Notes: a model not told the origin generated them from the letters alone. Counted from the stretch's first letter, positions 13,962 to 22,327 are shown. The stretch is DNA of 26,396 nucleotides from JAZDJJ01 sp043804035 (GCA_043804035.1 JAZDJJ010000123.1:1-26396), one strand, 5' to 3'. Numbers and translations: made by a program.

Positions 13962-14429
13962 TTATTGTCCTATTCCAACATTGTTTTTACCAGGGAATGT
14001 TTCTTCCTGTGGAGGACCTTCTATATTTCCTTTTATAGCCAAAGTGCCGGGTGAATTTTTTGCGTTAGAAGTTATGGTAATTGTTTTTGAAAATACGCCA
14101 ATACGGTTGCTATCGTATTTGACTTTTATTACACTTGTACCTCCGGCAGCAATGGGCTCCTTGGGGCAAGTTGGAGTTGTACATCCGCATGATGCCTGAC
14201 AATTAGAAATAATAAGTGGTTCTTTTCCTATGTTACTGAATTTAAATTCATAAGAACACTCATCGCCTTTCTGTAATATTCCAAAGTCATGCGAAATTTC
14301 ATTAAACGTAATTTCGGGAGCATTTGGATTGGGCGGTGATGCAGGCGAAGGTGAAAGTGTGGATTGCTGTGCGCTGGCAAACAACCATCCGTATAAAAAA
14401 AATCCTGAAGTAATAATTATTTTTTTCAT
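13962..14429 (-). CDS. DUF1573 domain-containing exported protein (copy A)
   Basis: The ATG at 14429 (155 residues) is chosen because it opens a signal peptide (MKKIIITSGFFLYGWLFASAQ); an in-frame ATG 36 bases upstream would bury it. The mature part has one DUF1573 domain: EISHDFGILQKGD, FSNIGKEPLIISNCQASCGC with paired Cys plus an extra upstream and downstream Cys (NCQ, TCPKEP), and KVKYDSNRIGVFSKTITITSNAK. It is clearly paralogous to the next gene, with the shared segment NPNAP before the domain and matching order of motifs, so a tandem duplication is likely. A promoter-like region about 210 bases upstream duplicates that of the T9SS gene. Confidence 0.9.
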   Translation of the reverse strand: MKKIIITSGFFLYGWLFASAQQSTLSPSPASPPNPNAPEITFNEISHDFGILQKGDECSYEFKFSNIGKEPLIISNCQASCGCTTPTCPKEPIAAGGTSVIKVKYDSNRIGVFSKTITITSNAKNSPGTLAIKGNIEGPPQEETFPGKNNVGIGQ

Positions 14430-14796
14430 AGTATTTATTCGTAATAATTTATAAATAATTGGCAAAATTAAATTTTTTTTAATACAAAAATCGTGAATAA
14501 TTTGATTAATTGAAGACGTAATTGTTTTTGATATTTTATAAAAATAGTTTATGATCAGATAGATATAAAAAAATACATAAAGACATATCCAAAATTATGC
14601 CACAAAGATTCTGTGTTACGAAATCAAAAATTCTAAATTTGAATATGCAAATGTAAAAATCATTTTTACATGAATAAATATTTTTTAAAATTATTTTTTT
14701 ACCAATGTTTCTCTTATAGTTACACAAATTAAATGCAAAGTTTCGCAGGGAAAATGTCATGCGAAAATTTCAAAAAGAATAATTTGTCATTCACTC
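14430..14796. other. 367-bp intergenic region before the DUF1573 pair
   Basis: The region holds a minus-strand promoter-like segment (14638-14690) and otherwise AT-rich sequence. TAATTTTG on the minus strand (around 14466-14473) also fits TAnnTTTG, closer to the first DUF1573 gene. GCCACAAAGATTCTGTG near 14598 resembles the CACAAAG text in the MITE at 15636. No coding frame with recognisable features and no ThyA terminator were found. Confidence 0.5.
14638..14690 (-). promoter_or_regulatory. Second copy of the T9SS-gene promoter region
   Basis: Read on the minus strand, this stretch matches plus-strand 5436-5488 at 47 of 53 positions, including an identical run covering the -7 box TACATTTG (14655-14648). 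The -33 position has TTA instead of TTG, so this copy may be weaker. It points toward the DUF1573 pair, giving a leader of about 210 bases. Confidence 0.5.
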
Positions 14797-15591
14797 TTAA
14801 ACTGCGATATCGGCTTTAATATGAGGATGCGGATTGTAGTTCTCCAACGTAAAATCTTCGAACTTAAAATCAAAAATATTTTTCACAGCAGGATTTATTG
14901 TCATTTGAGGAAGGTGCCGGCAATCGCGTAAGAGTTGTTGTTTCGCCTGCTCAATGTGGTTTAGATAAATATGTGCATCACCGAAAGTGTGAATAAAATC
15001 TCCCAATTTTAAATCACAAACATGTGCTACCATCATCATAAGCAAAGAGTATGAAGCAATGTTGAATGGAACTCCAAGAAAAATATCTGCGCTTCGCTGA
15101 TACAACTGGCAGAAAAGTTTTTCATTCAGAACATAAAACTGAAATAATACATGACAAGGCGGAATCTTCATTTTGTCAATGTCGGCAACATTCCATGCGC
15201 TTACTATCAATCTGCGAGAGTCGGGATTTTTTTTAATCTGCTTAATCACATTTGTAATTTGGTCAATGTGTTTTCCGTCAGACATTGGCCAATTGCGCCA
15301 CTGATAACCGTAAATAGGACCGAGGTTTCCTTCTTCATCAGCCCATTCATCCCAGATGCTGACACCATTATCTGATAAGTATTTAATGTTCGTATCGCCT
15401 TTCAGAAACCAAAGTAGTTCGTGAATAATAGATTTGGTATGAAGTTTTTTTGTGGTAAGAAGTGGAAATCCATCCTGTAAATTAAATCTCATTTGATAAC
15501 CGAAAATACTAATAGTTCCCGTTCCCGTTCTGTCGGATTTTTTCATGCCATGTTCAAGCACATATTTCATGAGATCGTGATACTGTTTCAT
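14797..15591 (-). CDS. thyA: Thymidylate synthase
   Basis: ThyA methylates dUMP to dTMP using 5,10-methylenetetrahydrofolate. The protein has exactly 264 residues, the same length as E. coli ThyA. The key residues are in place: phosphate-binding Arg21 (SDRTGTGT), the partner-subunit arginines Arg126-Arg127 (NPDSRRLIVSAWN), nucleophile Cys146 (IPPCHVLFQFYV), and the YQRSADIFLGVPFNIASY loop with HTFGDAHIYLNH. The C-terminus ends in AV after IKADI, as expected for the closing tail. No dihydrofolate reductase gene follows; the DUF1573 genes are next. A MITE-like element sits 45 bases upstream of the start and probably displaced or reshaped the original promoter. Confidence 0.98.
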   Translation of the reverse strand: MKQYHDLMKYVLEHGMKKSDRTGTGTISIFGYQMRFNLQDGFPLLTTKKLHTKSIIHELLWFLKGDTNIKYLSDNGVSIWDEWADEEGNLGPIYGYQWRNWPMSDGKHIDQITNVIKQIKKNPDSRRLIVSAWNVADIDKMKIPPCHVLFQFYVLNEKLFCQLYQRSADIFLGVPFNIASYSLLMMMVAHVCDLKLGDFIHTFGDAHIYLNHIEQAKQQLLRDCRHLPQMTINPAVKNIFDFKFEDFTLENYNPHPHIKADIAV

Positions 15592-15635
15592 TCAGAAAGT
15601 TTTAATCTTAATTAAAATACAATTTCAAACAGTAC

Positions 15636-15782
15636 TAGGACTTACTCAGAGTTTTCTTATTCTGCCACAAAGTCACCAAGGCACAAAGATTCACAAAGAA
15701 ATTCTGTTGAATTATTCTCTTGCAAAGCAAAAACTTAGTGGCATAAATCTTAGTTTATAAATGAATGTTTGCGTAAGTCCTA
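15636..15782. mobile_element. MITE-like element, TAGGACTTACGCAA ends, copy 2
   Basis: This is a 147-bp non-coding element with perfect 10-bp ends: TAGGACTTAC (15636-15645) and GTAAGTCCTA (15773-15782). It is flanked by AGTAC on both sides (15631-15635 and 15783-15787), a clean 5-bp target duplication. The inside carries CACAAAGTCACCAAGGCACAAAG-like text rather than the CTCTGCGG text of copy 1, so the two share ends more than interiors. It sits between thyA's start and topA's stop. Confidence 0.8.
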
Positions 15783-15794
15783 AGTACAATAAGT

Positions 15795-18200
15795 TTAATA
15801 TTTTTTCCATTTTTTTGTTTTCGTTTTCCATTCCGATTTTTTTGCCGGAGCATCTTTGACTTTTTCTTTTTTTTCCATTATCAATTCAATGGCACGGGGA
15901 AGTTCAATGGCAAATGGATTATCTTTTTTCAAAGAAACAAATAAGTTGTCAAATTTTATATATGGACCAAAACGTCCTTTATTAACCGTTACTTCTGTTC
16001 CTTCATAATTTCCTAATGAACGTGGAAGACGTGGCTGTTTCAATATTTCTATGCAACGTTCAAGATTTACAGAATACGGATCATCAGTTTTCGGAAGAGA
16101 AACAAATATATCTTTCTTGCCTGATGTGGATTCATTTTTAGCAGAGTACTTTATATATGGACCAAATCGCCCGATGGAAACCATAACAGGAATGTTCTCA
16201 TAATCTCCAACAGTGCGTGGAAGTTTAAATAGTCCGAGTGCTTCTTCAATTGTGATAGTATCTATTCGCTGACTATTCTGAAGTTTTGCAAAGCGAGGTC
16301 TGTCTTTTGCATTCATATCAACAATCTTTTCTTTTTTCTTGGGAAGTTCTCCCATCTGCACTATAGCACCGTATCTTCCAATTTTTGCATAAATATTTTT
16401 TCCTGTTTTGGTATCTTTTCCGAGGAGACGTTCTCCTCTTGCTCTTTCCGAAGTATCTGATGTCTTCTTAACATTTTCATGAAAAGGTTCGTAAAAATTT
16501 TTTATCATTTTTGTCCACGACATTTTTCCTTCTGCAATGATGTCAAATTCTTTTTCAACTTTTGCGGTGAATTTGTAATCCATAATCTGCGGAAAATTTT
16601 TCTCCAGAAAATCATTCACTACTATTCCTATATCAGTTGGAAAAAGTTTTTTTGTTTGTGTATCGTATATTTCTTTTTTCTTTTCTGATGAAATTTTTTT
16701 TTCTTTTAGTGTAAAAACAAGGTATCTGCGCTCTTTCCCCGCCCTACTCTCTTTTACTATATATGTTCTCTTAACGATAGTAGAAATAGTTGGAGCATAA
16801 GTAGACGGACGACCAATATCAAGCGATTCTAATTTTTTCACCAACATAGATTCATTGTATCTCTGGGGAGGTGCAGTAAAACGTTGAATGGCATTAACTT
16901 CATCCATTTCAAGTTCCTGACCAATTTTAACTGCAGGAAGAATTTCTTTTTGTTCTTCATCTTCATCGTCAATGCTTTCCATATATACTTTTAAAAATCC
17001 GTCAAACAAAATGATTTCTCCTGCAGCAATAAATTCTTCTTGAGTTTTGTCTTGTGAAATAGTGATGATAGTTTTTTCAAGTTCAGCATCTGCCATTTGC
17101 GAAGCGATAGTACGTTTCCAGATGAGTTCATATAATTTTATTTCACGACTATCAGTACTATCAATTGTGCGGTTGCTCAGGGATGTTGGACGAATTGCTT
17201 CATGTGCTTCCTGTGCATTCGCAGATTTTGTAGAGTATTGTCTTTTTTTCCAATAGGCATTACCGAATGTTTGTTGAATTTCATTTTTAGTATCATTGAG
17301 AGCAAGTGTAGAAAGATTCACTGAATCGGTGCGCATATAAGTAATCCTGCCGGCTTCATATAAACTTTGTGCTATTCTCATTGTTTGCGAAACGGAATAT
17401 CCAAACTTGCGGCCTGCTTCTTGTTGCAATGTAGAAGTAGTGAACGGTGCAGCAGGAGTGCGGATTAAAGATTTCTTTTCAATGTTCTTTACAGAAAATT
17501 TTGCTCCAATAAGTTTCTCCAAAAATTCTTTTGCTTGCTTTTCATTTTCAAATTTCGCAGGGATTTCTGCTTTAAAGGAATTTATTTTTTCTGATTTATC
17601 TTTCACAAAAAATATTGCCGATACCTTAAAAAACGATTTAGGTTGAAAAGAAGTGATTTCGTTTTCTCGTTCCACAATCAACCGAACAGCAACCGATTGT
17701 ACTCGTCCGGCTGAAAGCGATGGCTTGATTTTTTTCCAGAGAACAGGAGACAGTTCATAACCAACTAAACGGTCCAGCACCCTGCGTGCTTGTTGTGCAT
17801 CCACAAGATGTTTATCTATTTCGCGCGGCGATGCGAGTGCCTGCTGAATAGCGGACTTTGTTATTTCATGATAAACAATGCGGCTGGTTTTTTTTGCATT
17901 TAGATTTAATGCTTCGAATAAATGCCAGGCAATGGCTTCTCCTTCGCGATCTTCATCTGTTGCGAGATAAACAAAAGATGCATCTTTTGCAAGTGATTTG
18001 AGTTCGGATACAATTTTCTTTTTATCCGGAGCAATTTTATAGACGGGCTTGAAATCATTTTCAATATCAACTCCCATTTCTTTTATGGGAAGATCGCGGA
18101 TGTGTCCGATACTTGATCTGACAATAAATCCATCTCCTAAAAATTTTTCAATGGTCCTTGATTTTGCCGGCGACTCAACGATAACGAGATTTTTTGACAT
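15795..18200 (-). CDS. topA: DNA topoisomerase I
   Basis: TopA relaxes negative supercoils by type IA strand passage. The 801-residue protein starts at ATG 18200, where the Toprim motif follows directly (NLVIVESPAKSRTIEKFLG); an in-frame ATG at 18242 adds an unlikely extension. Toprim acidic residues are in YLATDEDREGEAIAWHL, the catalytic tyrosine in GRITYMRTDSVNLS (about residue 290), and EAHEAIRPT follows. Instead of the zinc fingers of E. coli TopA, the C-terminus has repeated basic TopoI C-terminal modules (KIGRYGAIVQMG, IGRFGPYIKYS, KGRFGPYIKFDNLFVSL) and a lysine-rich tail (about residues 775-801). No operon partner is evident; a weak promoter (TTCCTTTG) lies upstream. Confidence 0.97.
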   Translation of the reverse strand: MSKNLVIVESPAKSRTIEKFLGDGFIVRSSIGHIRDLPIKEMGVDIENDFKPVYKIAPDKKKIVSELKSLAKDASFVYLATDEDREGEAIAWHLFEALNLNAKKTSRIVYHEITKSAIQQALASPREIDKHLVDAQQARRVLDRLVGYELSPVLWKKIKPSLSAGRVQSVAVRLIVERENEITSFQPKSFFKVSAIFFVKDKSEKINSFKAEIPAKFENEKQAKEFLEKLIGAKFSVKNIEKKSLIRTPAAPFTTSTLQQEAGRKFGYSVSQTMRIAQSLYEAGRITYMRTDSVNLSTLALNDTKNEIQQTFGNAYWKKRQYSTKSANAQEAHEAIRPTSLSNRTIDSTDSREIKLYELIWKRTIASQMADAELEKTIITISQDKTQEEFIAAGEIILFDGFLKVYMESIDDEDEEQKEILPAVKIGQELEMDEVNAIQRFTAPPQRYNESMLVKKLESLDIGRPSTYAPTISTIVKRTYIVKESRAGKERRYLVFTLKEKKISSEKKKEIYDTQTKKLFPTDIGIVVNDFLEKNFPQIMDYKFTAKVEKEFDIIAEGKMSWTKMIKNFYEPFHENVKKTSDTSERARGERLLGKDTKTGKNIYAKIGRYGAIVQMGELPKKKEKIVDMNAKDRPRFAKLQNSQRIDTITIEEALGLFKLPRTVGDYENIPVMVSIGRFGPYIKYSAKNESTSGKKDIFVSLPKTDDPYSVNLERCIEILKQPRLPRSLGNYEGTEVTVNKGRFGPYIKFDNLFVSLKKDNPFAIELPRAIELIMEKKEKVKDAPAKKSEWKTKTKKWKKY

Positions 18201-18418
18201 GTTGATTGGTTTTTTAAAAATTAAAATTGCAAAGGAAAACATTTTTTATGGAACAAGAGTTTTTATTTTAGAAAATCTCATAACTTCTCTATATCTGCAA
18301 TTGCATAAAAACGTAAAAATAATATTTACTGATAAATGGTTAATGGTTGTTGGTTAATCGTTATTGGTATTCCTTTCCTATTAACGATTAACAATTTTTC
18401 TATTAACTCTTTAATATT
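18201..18418. other. Intergenic region with an imperfect hairpin
   Basis: GTTAATCGTTA (18353-18363) and TAACGATTAAC (18382-18392) are perfect 11-bp inverted arms with an 18-base loop, followed on the plus strand by AATTTTTC. The neighbouring genes are both minus-strand, so terminator function would have to be for cvpA, on whose strand no T run follows. Nearby GGTTAATGGTTGTTGG sequence makes it look like simple-sequence expansion. Confidence 0.4.
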
Positions 18419-18925
18419 TTAAGAAGGCATTATTTCTCCAAGTTTGCTTTCTCTTAATGCGGGAATAATCATCGGAGCAATTTTTCCAACAGGTTCGTAA
18501 AGCAAAGATTTTTGTTTTGTTTCGGGAGTGATAAGTTGAATGTTTTTTTCTACTGCGGTCAAAACAAAAATGATTATGCTTAGTATCAATCCGAATTTTA
18601 GCATACCAAATATTCCACCCAATAGTTTATTTACAAAGCCCAGTGATACGGCTTTCACAAAATGTTCTATAAGTTTTGCAATCGCATAAACTAAAATAAG
18701 TATCCCCAAAAATATCACAGCAAAAGAAATCACAGGAAGATATTTGGAATTCCATCCAAGTGAATTGCTCATAAATCCAATGAAGAAATCAGAAAACTTT
18801 ATTCCTCCCCACACCGCCAGCCCCAGCGCAATAATGGATGCTACTTCAATGACAAGTCCTTTGCTGAAGCCCTTGTAAAATCCCCATAGGAGAGGAACGC
18901 AGAGAATAATATCTATGTAGTTCAT
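18419..18925 (-). CDS. CvpA family membrane protein
   Basis: This 168-residue protein has four membrane segments (residues about 3-20, 27-46, 62-90 and 104-124) and the CvpA hallmark N-terminus MNYIDIILCVPLLWGFYKGFSKG. The loop SLGFVNKLLGGIFGMLKFGLILS is also typical of the family. CvpA in E. coli is linked to colicin V production and envelope homeostasis; the biochemical role in Bacteroidota is unknown. The gene starts 22 bases after the TMTC-like gene's stop and is probably in one transcript with it and the upstream acetyltransferase. The C-terminus after about residue 130 is cytoplasmic or periplasmic and Pro-rich. Confidence 0.9.
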   Translation of the reverse strand: MNYIDIILCVPLLWGFYKGFSKGLVIEVASIIALGLAVWGGIKFSDFFIGFMSNSLGWNSKYLPVISFAVIFLGILILVYAIAKLIEHFVKAVSLGFVNKLLGGIFGMLKFGLILSIIIFVLTAVEKNIQLITPETKQKSLLYEPVGKIAPMIIPALRESKLGEIMPS

Positions 18926-18947
18926 ACAGATAATTTATTTTGAGAAA

Positions 18948-20978
18948 TTATTTCTGTTGTTGCTTCTGCATTATTTCTGCTTGTCGTGCCCATAATGCCT
19001 GCATTCCTTTTCTTGCTTCTTCGTGTTTTGGATTTAGTTGCAGACATTTATTCCAGTCGCGGTATGCTTCATTCATATTGCCCGCAGAAAAATTTGCACC
19101 TCCATAATGGTACCATGTTTCTGCATTAGTGCTATCGTATTTCAAAGAACGACTCAAAAGATTAATAGCTTCAGGAATATTACCTGCCTTTCCCATTTGT
19201 TTGGCTTTGTCTAACAGTGCTCCCGATAATGCAGGATCATACACCTGACGGAAGAAAGGATGAGTTGGAAAATATTTTCTTGCCTGATTCCAATAGTATT
19301 CTGCTTTATCTAAATCGCGTTTGTGAAAATAAGCAAGTCCAAGATTCAGGTATCCATTCACATATCTTGAATGAATGGTTACTGCTTTAGTAAGATGATA
19401 AACAGCCGAATCAAGATAAGCCATTCTTTTCACGGTATCCTGTTTTTCCTGTTGTGAATATTCAATATATGCTTTACCTGAATTACCATTTGCCAACACA
19501 CTATTTGGCACAACCCATGCATCATGAACAAAAAGAATATTATCAGTTTCCCAGTTGGCGTTTCGTGGAATAGTGATATATCCCGCAGAAACAACAAGCA
19601 CAACTATCATCAGTATCGCCATTTGTTTTTTTCTTTCAGCAGAAGAACGTATTTTCCCGAGAAGATATAATAATAAAAATCCCAGTACCATCGCATAGCC
19701 AAGCGAAGAATGATAGATGAGTCGTTCTCCCATTGTAGCGCCAATGACCATAGCAAAATTTGAAACGAGAAAAAGATGCGACAAATAAAATGCAATAGCA
19801 AAAGCCATCCAATGTCTCTTTTTCAAAGAGATAAAAAAGTAGTATACTATCACTATGTGAATGAATATAGAACTCCAAACTAAAATATCTCCAAAGTTTT
19901 TATAGGGAATGGTGTTAAAAGAATAATCAGCAGAAAGAGAAACGGGAATGATGAGCAGCCATAAATATTTCAGCAGGATAAAAATTTTTGTTGCCGTTGC
20001 TTTGATGCTTGTTGCATATACGAAAGGATTATTCAGCACTTCGGTGATTTCGCCTGTTTTGCCGGCGCCAACAAATTTGTAACGCATGAGAAGATACAAC
20101 ATTACAACTCCGAAAAATGGAAGCGATGCTTTAATACTTTGTGCAATGTTTTTCTTTTGGAAAATGAACAACATCATCGGGATGATTACTACGAGCGTGA
20201 TGCCCCATTCTTTAGAAAGCAGTGCCAGTAAATAACAAAACATTCCGATGAACATTGTTTTCGTTTTTCTGTTTTCTGAATATTGAAAAGCATATTGCAG
20301 CGATAATACAATGAAGAGAAAGGAAAGTATTTCATCACGACTTTTTACATTTGCTACCACTTCGGTGTGGATGGGATGAATAAGAAAAATAAGAGCACTA
20401 AAAAAAGCAAAATCAATTTTAGATACTTTAAATTTTGATGATATACTAATTGATTTCAAAAGACAATTACGAAGGAAATGAAGCAATAGCACTACCGAAA
20501 GAATATATAATAGTACATTGACGCAATGTCGTATCAATGCAACATTCAGATTTGCCTGTGTGATATTAGATTCCAGGATGTTGCGTTCCTGCCCCAGTTG
20601 ATTTAGTGCGTTGATATTTTGCGGATGTTGGGCAATAAGAATTTTTAATGAATCTCTCACTTCTGCGATTCTTGTGCCGTAGCAATCACCAAAAATATCC
20701 TGTTCCATAGCAAAAGTAACGATAGAAAGAGGGCGGTACCTGCCTCCCGAAAGTTCGCCTTCAGAACCCATGGATTTAAAAAAACTATCATACGAATCGG
20801 TAGTCATTATTTTTGGAATGCCAGAAAATCCCTGCTGAACATAATCATTGAGACGCATTACAATATCGTCATCCAATGCGTATTTATTGAAGATAGAATT
20901 GAAATAAAAAACAAATCCAATAATTACAAGAAAGAAAGATTGATACCTAAAAGTTGTGAGAGGAAAAAGTGGCGGCAA
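18948..20978 (-). CDS. TMTC-like multi-spanning membrane protein with TPR repeats
   Basis: Residues 10 to about 500 carry many membrane segments and motifs of the GT-C/TMTC-like family: an early acidic loop YALDDD, GGRYRPLSIVTFAMEQ, and HPIHTEVVANVKSRDEIL. The last ~170 residues hold TPRs (NGYLNLGLAYFHKRDLDKAE, AETWYHYGGANFSAGNMNEA, then KCLQLNPKHEEA). Such proteins are possible protein O-mannosyl-transferases, or simply of unknown function in Bacteroidota. The frame opens at a TTG and has no ATG before an in-frame stop. One extra A in the run at 21028-21034 would start it at ATG 21046 as MTKYKKNITPKKSVTRTDAP. That ATG lies two bases after the acetyltransferase stop, which strongly suggests the true start. 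Confidence 0.88.
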   Translation of the reverse strand: MPPLFPLTTFRYQSFFLVIIGFVFYFNSIFNKYALDDDIVMRLNDYVQQGFSGIPKIMTTDSYDSFFKSMGSEGELSGGRYRPLSIVTFAMEQDIFGDCYGTRIAEVRDSLKILIAQHPQNINALNQLGQERNILESNITQANLNVALIRHCVNVLLYILSVVLLLHFLRNCLLKSISISSKFKVSKIDFAFFSALIFLIHPIHTEVVANVKSRDEILSFLFIVLSLQYAFQYSENRKTKTMFIGMFCYLLALLSKEWGITLVVIIPMMLFIFQKKNIAQSIKASLPFFGVVMLYLLMRYKFVGAGKTGEITEVLNNPFVYATSIKATATKIFILLKYLWLLIIPVSLSADYSFNTIPYKNFGDILVWSSIFIHIVIVYYFFISLKKRHWMAFAIAFYLSHLFLVSNFAMVIGATMGERLIYHSSLGYAMVLGFLLLYLLGKIRSSAERKKQMAILMIVVLVVSAGYITIPRNANWETDNILFVHDAWVVPNSVLANGNSGKAYIEYSQQEKQDTVKRMAYLDSAVYHLTKAVTIHSRYVNGYLNLGLAYFHKRDLDKAEYYWNQARKYFPTHPFFRQVYDPALSGALLDKAKQMGKAGNIPEAINLLSRSLKYDSTNAETWYHYGGANFSAGNMNEAYRDWNKCLQLNPKHEEARKGMQALWARQAEIMQKQQQK

Positions 20979-21048
20979 CGAAGGAGTTGGAGCATCTGTT
21001 CGTGTAACAGATTTTTTTGGAGTAATGTTTTTTTATATTTTGTCATTG

Positions 21049-21474
21049 TTATCCTGTAACTTTTTTATTTAGCATCACAAAAATTTCATCTTCCTTAAAA
21101 CCATATTGTTTACAAAAATCTATTTTTTTCTGAAAGACAGCAGGAATTTTTTTTACTTCTTTAAAACATAAGCGACTGAAGAAATGATGCAATACGGATA
21201 AAACATAAATTTCTTTCGGACCTCTTTTTATCAACTCATTCACCACAGCACTACCAATACCATTATGTCGTTTTTCTTTTATCACACCAACGGTTGCTAT
21301 TTCTGTGCAATCAGAATGTTCTCTCAATCTGCCGAAACCAATGATTTTATTTTTCTTCTTTGCAACAACAAATTGCCGCGATGAAATTTCTTCCACATCA
21401 AGATCAAAACATTTTGCGAGAAAAATAATTTCTTCAATATCAAAGTCAGTTGCCGATGTAATACCGAATTGCAT
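21049..21474 (-). CDS. GNAT family N-acetyltransferase
   Basis: The ATG at 21474 gives 141 residues; an in-frame ATG 36 bases upstream would add an odd hydrophobic leader. The acetyl-CoA-binding core is visible: strand IATVGVIKEKRHNGIGSAVVNELI with the pyrophosphate loop R-H-N-G-I-G-S, preceded by KIIGFGRLREHSDC. The ending FFSRLCFKEVKKIPAVFQKKIDFCKQYGF resembles ArgA-like single-domain amino-acid N-acetyltransferases, a weak hint toward N-acetylglutamate synthesis. The true substrate is unknown. A promoter TTG-N20-TATTTTTG lies immediately upstream. The next gene (TMTC-like) probably starts two bases after this stop. Confidence 0.85.
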   Translation of the reverse strand: MQFGITSATDFDIEEIIFLAKCFDLDVEEISSRQFVVAKKKNKIIGFGRLREHSDCTEIATVGVIKEKRHNGIGSAVVNELIKRGPKEIYVLSVLHHFFSRLCFKEVKKIPAVFQKKIDFCKQYGFKEDEIFVMLNKKVTG

Positions 21475-21479
21475 ACGGA

Positions 21480-21510
21480 CAAAAATATAGAATGGTATAA
21501 TATAAACCAA
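21480..21510 (-). promoter_or_regulatory. Promoter of the acetyltransferase gene, possibly leaderless
   Basis: TTG (21510-21508) and TATTTTTG (21487-21480) are 20 bp apart, fitting TTG-N19/20-TAnnTTTG. The ATG follows only five bases after the -7 box, so the transcript would begin at or near the start codon. Confidence 0.45.
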
Positions 21511-21546
21511 TAGAAAATAGAAAATAGGGAATAGAAAATAGAAATG
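21510..21546. repeat. AGAAAATAG-type short tandem repeat
   Basis: Roughly four imperfect copies of AGAAAATAG lie in the gap between atpZ and the acetyltransferase gene. The plus-strand text resembles the AAAATGGAAAATAG stretch near 5100. It explains the accidental open frame that runs on the minus strand through this gap. Confidence 0.5.
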
Positions 21547-21714
21547 TGAAGTATATCCCGAACATATTTTTCGAAAATTAAATTCTTTTGGGTATATCTT
21601 GGTGTTTTATTGTTGGTAATTTTAAATCTTTGTGATAAAAAATACATTAATTGTAGCGTTCCCAAAGAGATTAACAAAACCAACTTGCATACCACTATCA
21701 AAAATATCAAGCAA

Positions 21715-21948
21715 TTATTTTCTCATCAAATCTTTTATCATATAATAAACAGATAACACTACTGAGGAGAAAGAAAGTAAGAGGGTAAAAAGAGGAAATT
21801 TTTTTAAACCAAAATACTCATCTAATTTAATACCACAAAAAACTCCTACTCCTATAATAGCTCCCATCTGGAATGCTATTGCAGAATATTTTGAGTAATT
21901 AGCAAGCGACTGCTTTTTCTTGCTTTGCGGGTTTTCCTTGTCCTGCAT
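21715..21948 (-). CDS. atpZ: AtpZ/AtpI family protein
   Basis: This 77-residue protein has a polar N-terminus, then two membrane segments (residues about 24-43 and 51-70) separated by KLDEYFGLKKFP. SKYSAIAFQMGAIIGVGVFCG plus LDEYFG is the AtpZ/AtpI signature (small assembly or ion-uptake partner of F-type ATP synthase). Its first 50 bases overlap the end of the bactofilin gene in another frame, so translation is probably coupled. In many Bacteroidota this pair is followed by atpB and the ATP synthase genes; here a short repeat and an acetyltransferase follow instead. The function is a family-level inference. Confidence 0.87.
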   Translation of the reverse strand: MQDKENPQSKKKQSLANYSKYSAIAFQMGAIIGVGVFCGIKLDEYFGLKKFPLFTLLLSFSSVVLSVYYMIKDLMRK

Positions 21949-22327
21949 TAAGATTGTTATTACTCATCAGGTTGATGTTAGGTACTGAATTTCCCATAGT
22001 ACATGAGCCACTGAAATTAGCACCCGGTTCTATAGACAGTTTCCCCGTAGTAATATCACCAGTGAGCTTACAGGTGGATTTAAGGGCAAGTAATTCACTC
22101 ACTTTTATTTTCCCTTTGATAGTGCCAAAGATGTCGGCATTCTGACAGATTACCTCTCCGTCAATCATGCATGTTTGTCCAAGCACAAGTTTCCCTTTGA
22201 GTGTTAAAGTGCCATTAAGCGTACCGTCAATGCGAATGTCTCCATCCGATTTGATGTCGCCTTCAATTATAGTTCCTGCACCAATTAAATTGATGGAGGG
22301 ACTTTCCGTTTCGTTGGATTTTGCCAT
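21899..22327 (-). CDS. Bactofilin family protein
   Basis: Bactofilins polymerise into cytoskeletal filaments involved in shape and envelope organisation. The ATG at 22327 (142 residues) is chosen over one 24 bases upstream. The domain is a run of short right-handed beta-helix turns: TIIEGDIKSDGDIRIDGTLNG, KLVLGQTCMIDGEVICQNADIFGTIKG, and KLTGDITTGKLSIEPGANFSG. A disordered, Asn- and Lys-rich tail follows (about residues 105-142). The size is typical. It heads a two-gene unit with atpZ, transcribed from the promoter at 22369-22396. Confidence 0.93.
   Translation of the reverse strand: MAKSNETESPSINLIGAGTIIEGDIKSDGDIRIDGTLNGTLTLKGKLVLGQTCMIDGEVICQNADIFGTIKGKIKVSELLALKSTCKLTGDITTGKLSIEPGANFSGSCTMGNSVPNINLMSNNNLNAGQGKPAKQEKAVAC

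Noticed and set aside
14536..14760. Open frame of 74 codons in the gap before the DUF1573 genes
   Set aside because: The predicted peptide is low-complexity, has no start signal and covers the promoter-like segment at 14638-14690.
15592..15635. Original thyA promoter in the short stretch left after the MITE
   Set aside because: TACTGTTTG near the element has one base too many between TA and TTTG, and no -33 box is found at normal spacing.
18353..18392. 11-bp hairpin considered as a terminator of cvpA
   Set aside because: On the cvpA strand the stem is AT-rich, has an 18-base loop and is followed by no T run. It looks like simple-sequence repeats.
21324..21710. Open frame of 128 codons on the minus strand directly after atpZ
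   Set aside because: It begins in AT-rich sequence, runs through the AGAAAATAG tandem repeat and overlaps most of the acetyltransferase gene in another frame. The product has no family features, so it is not the missing ATP synthase gene.
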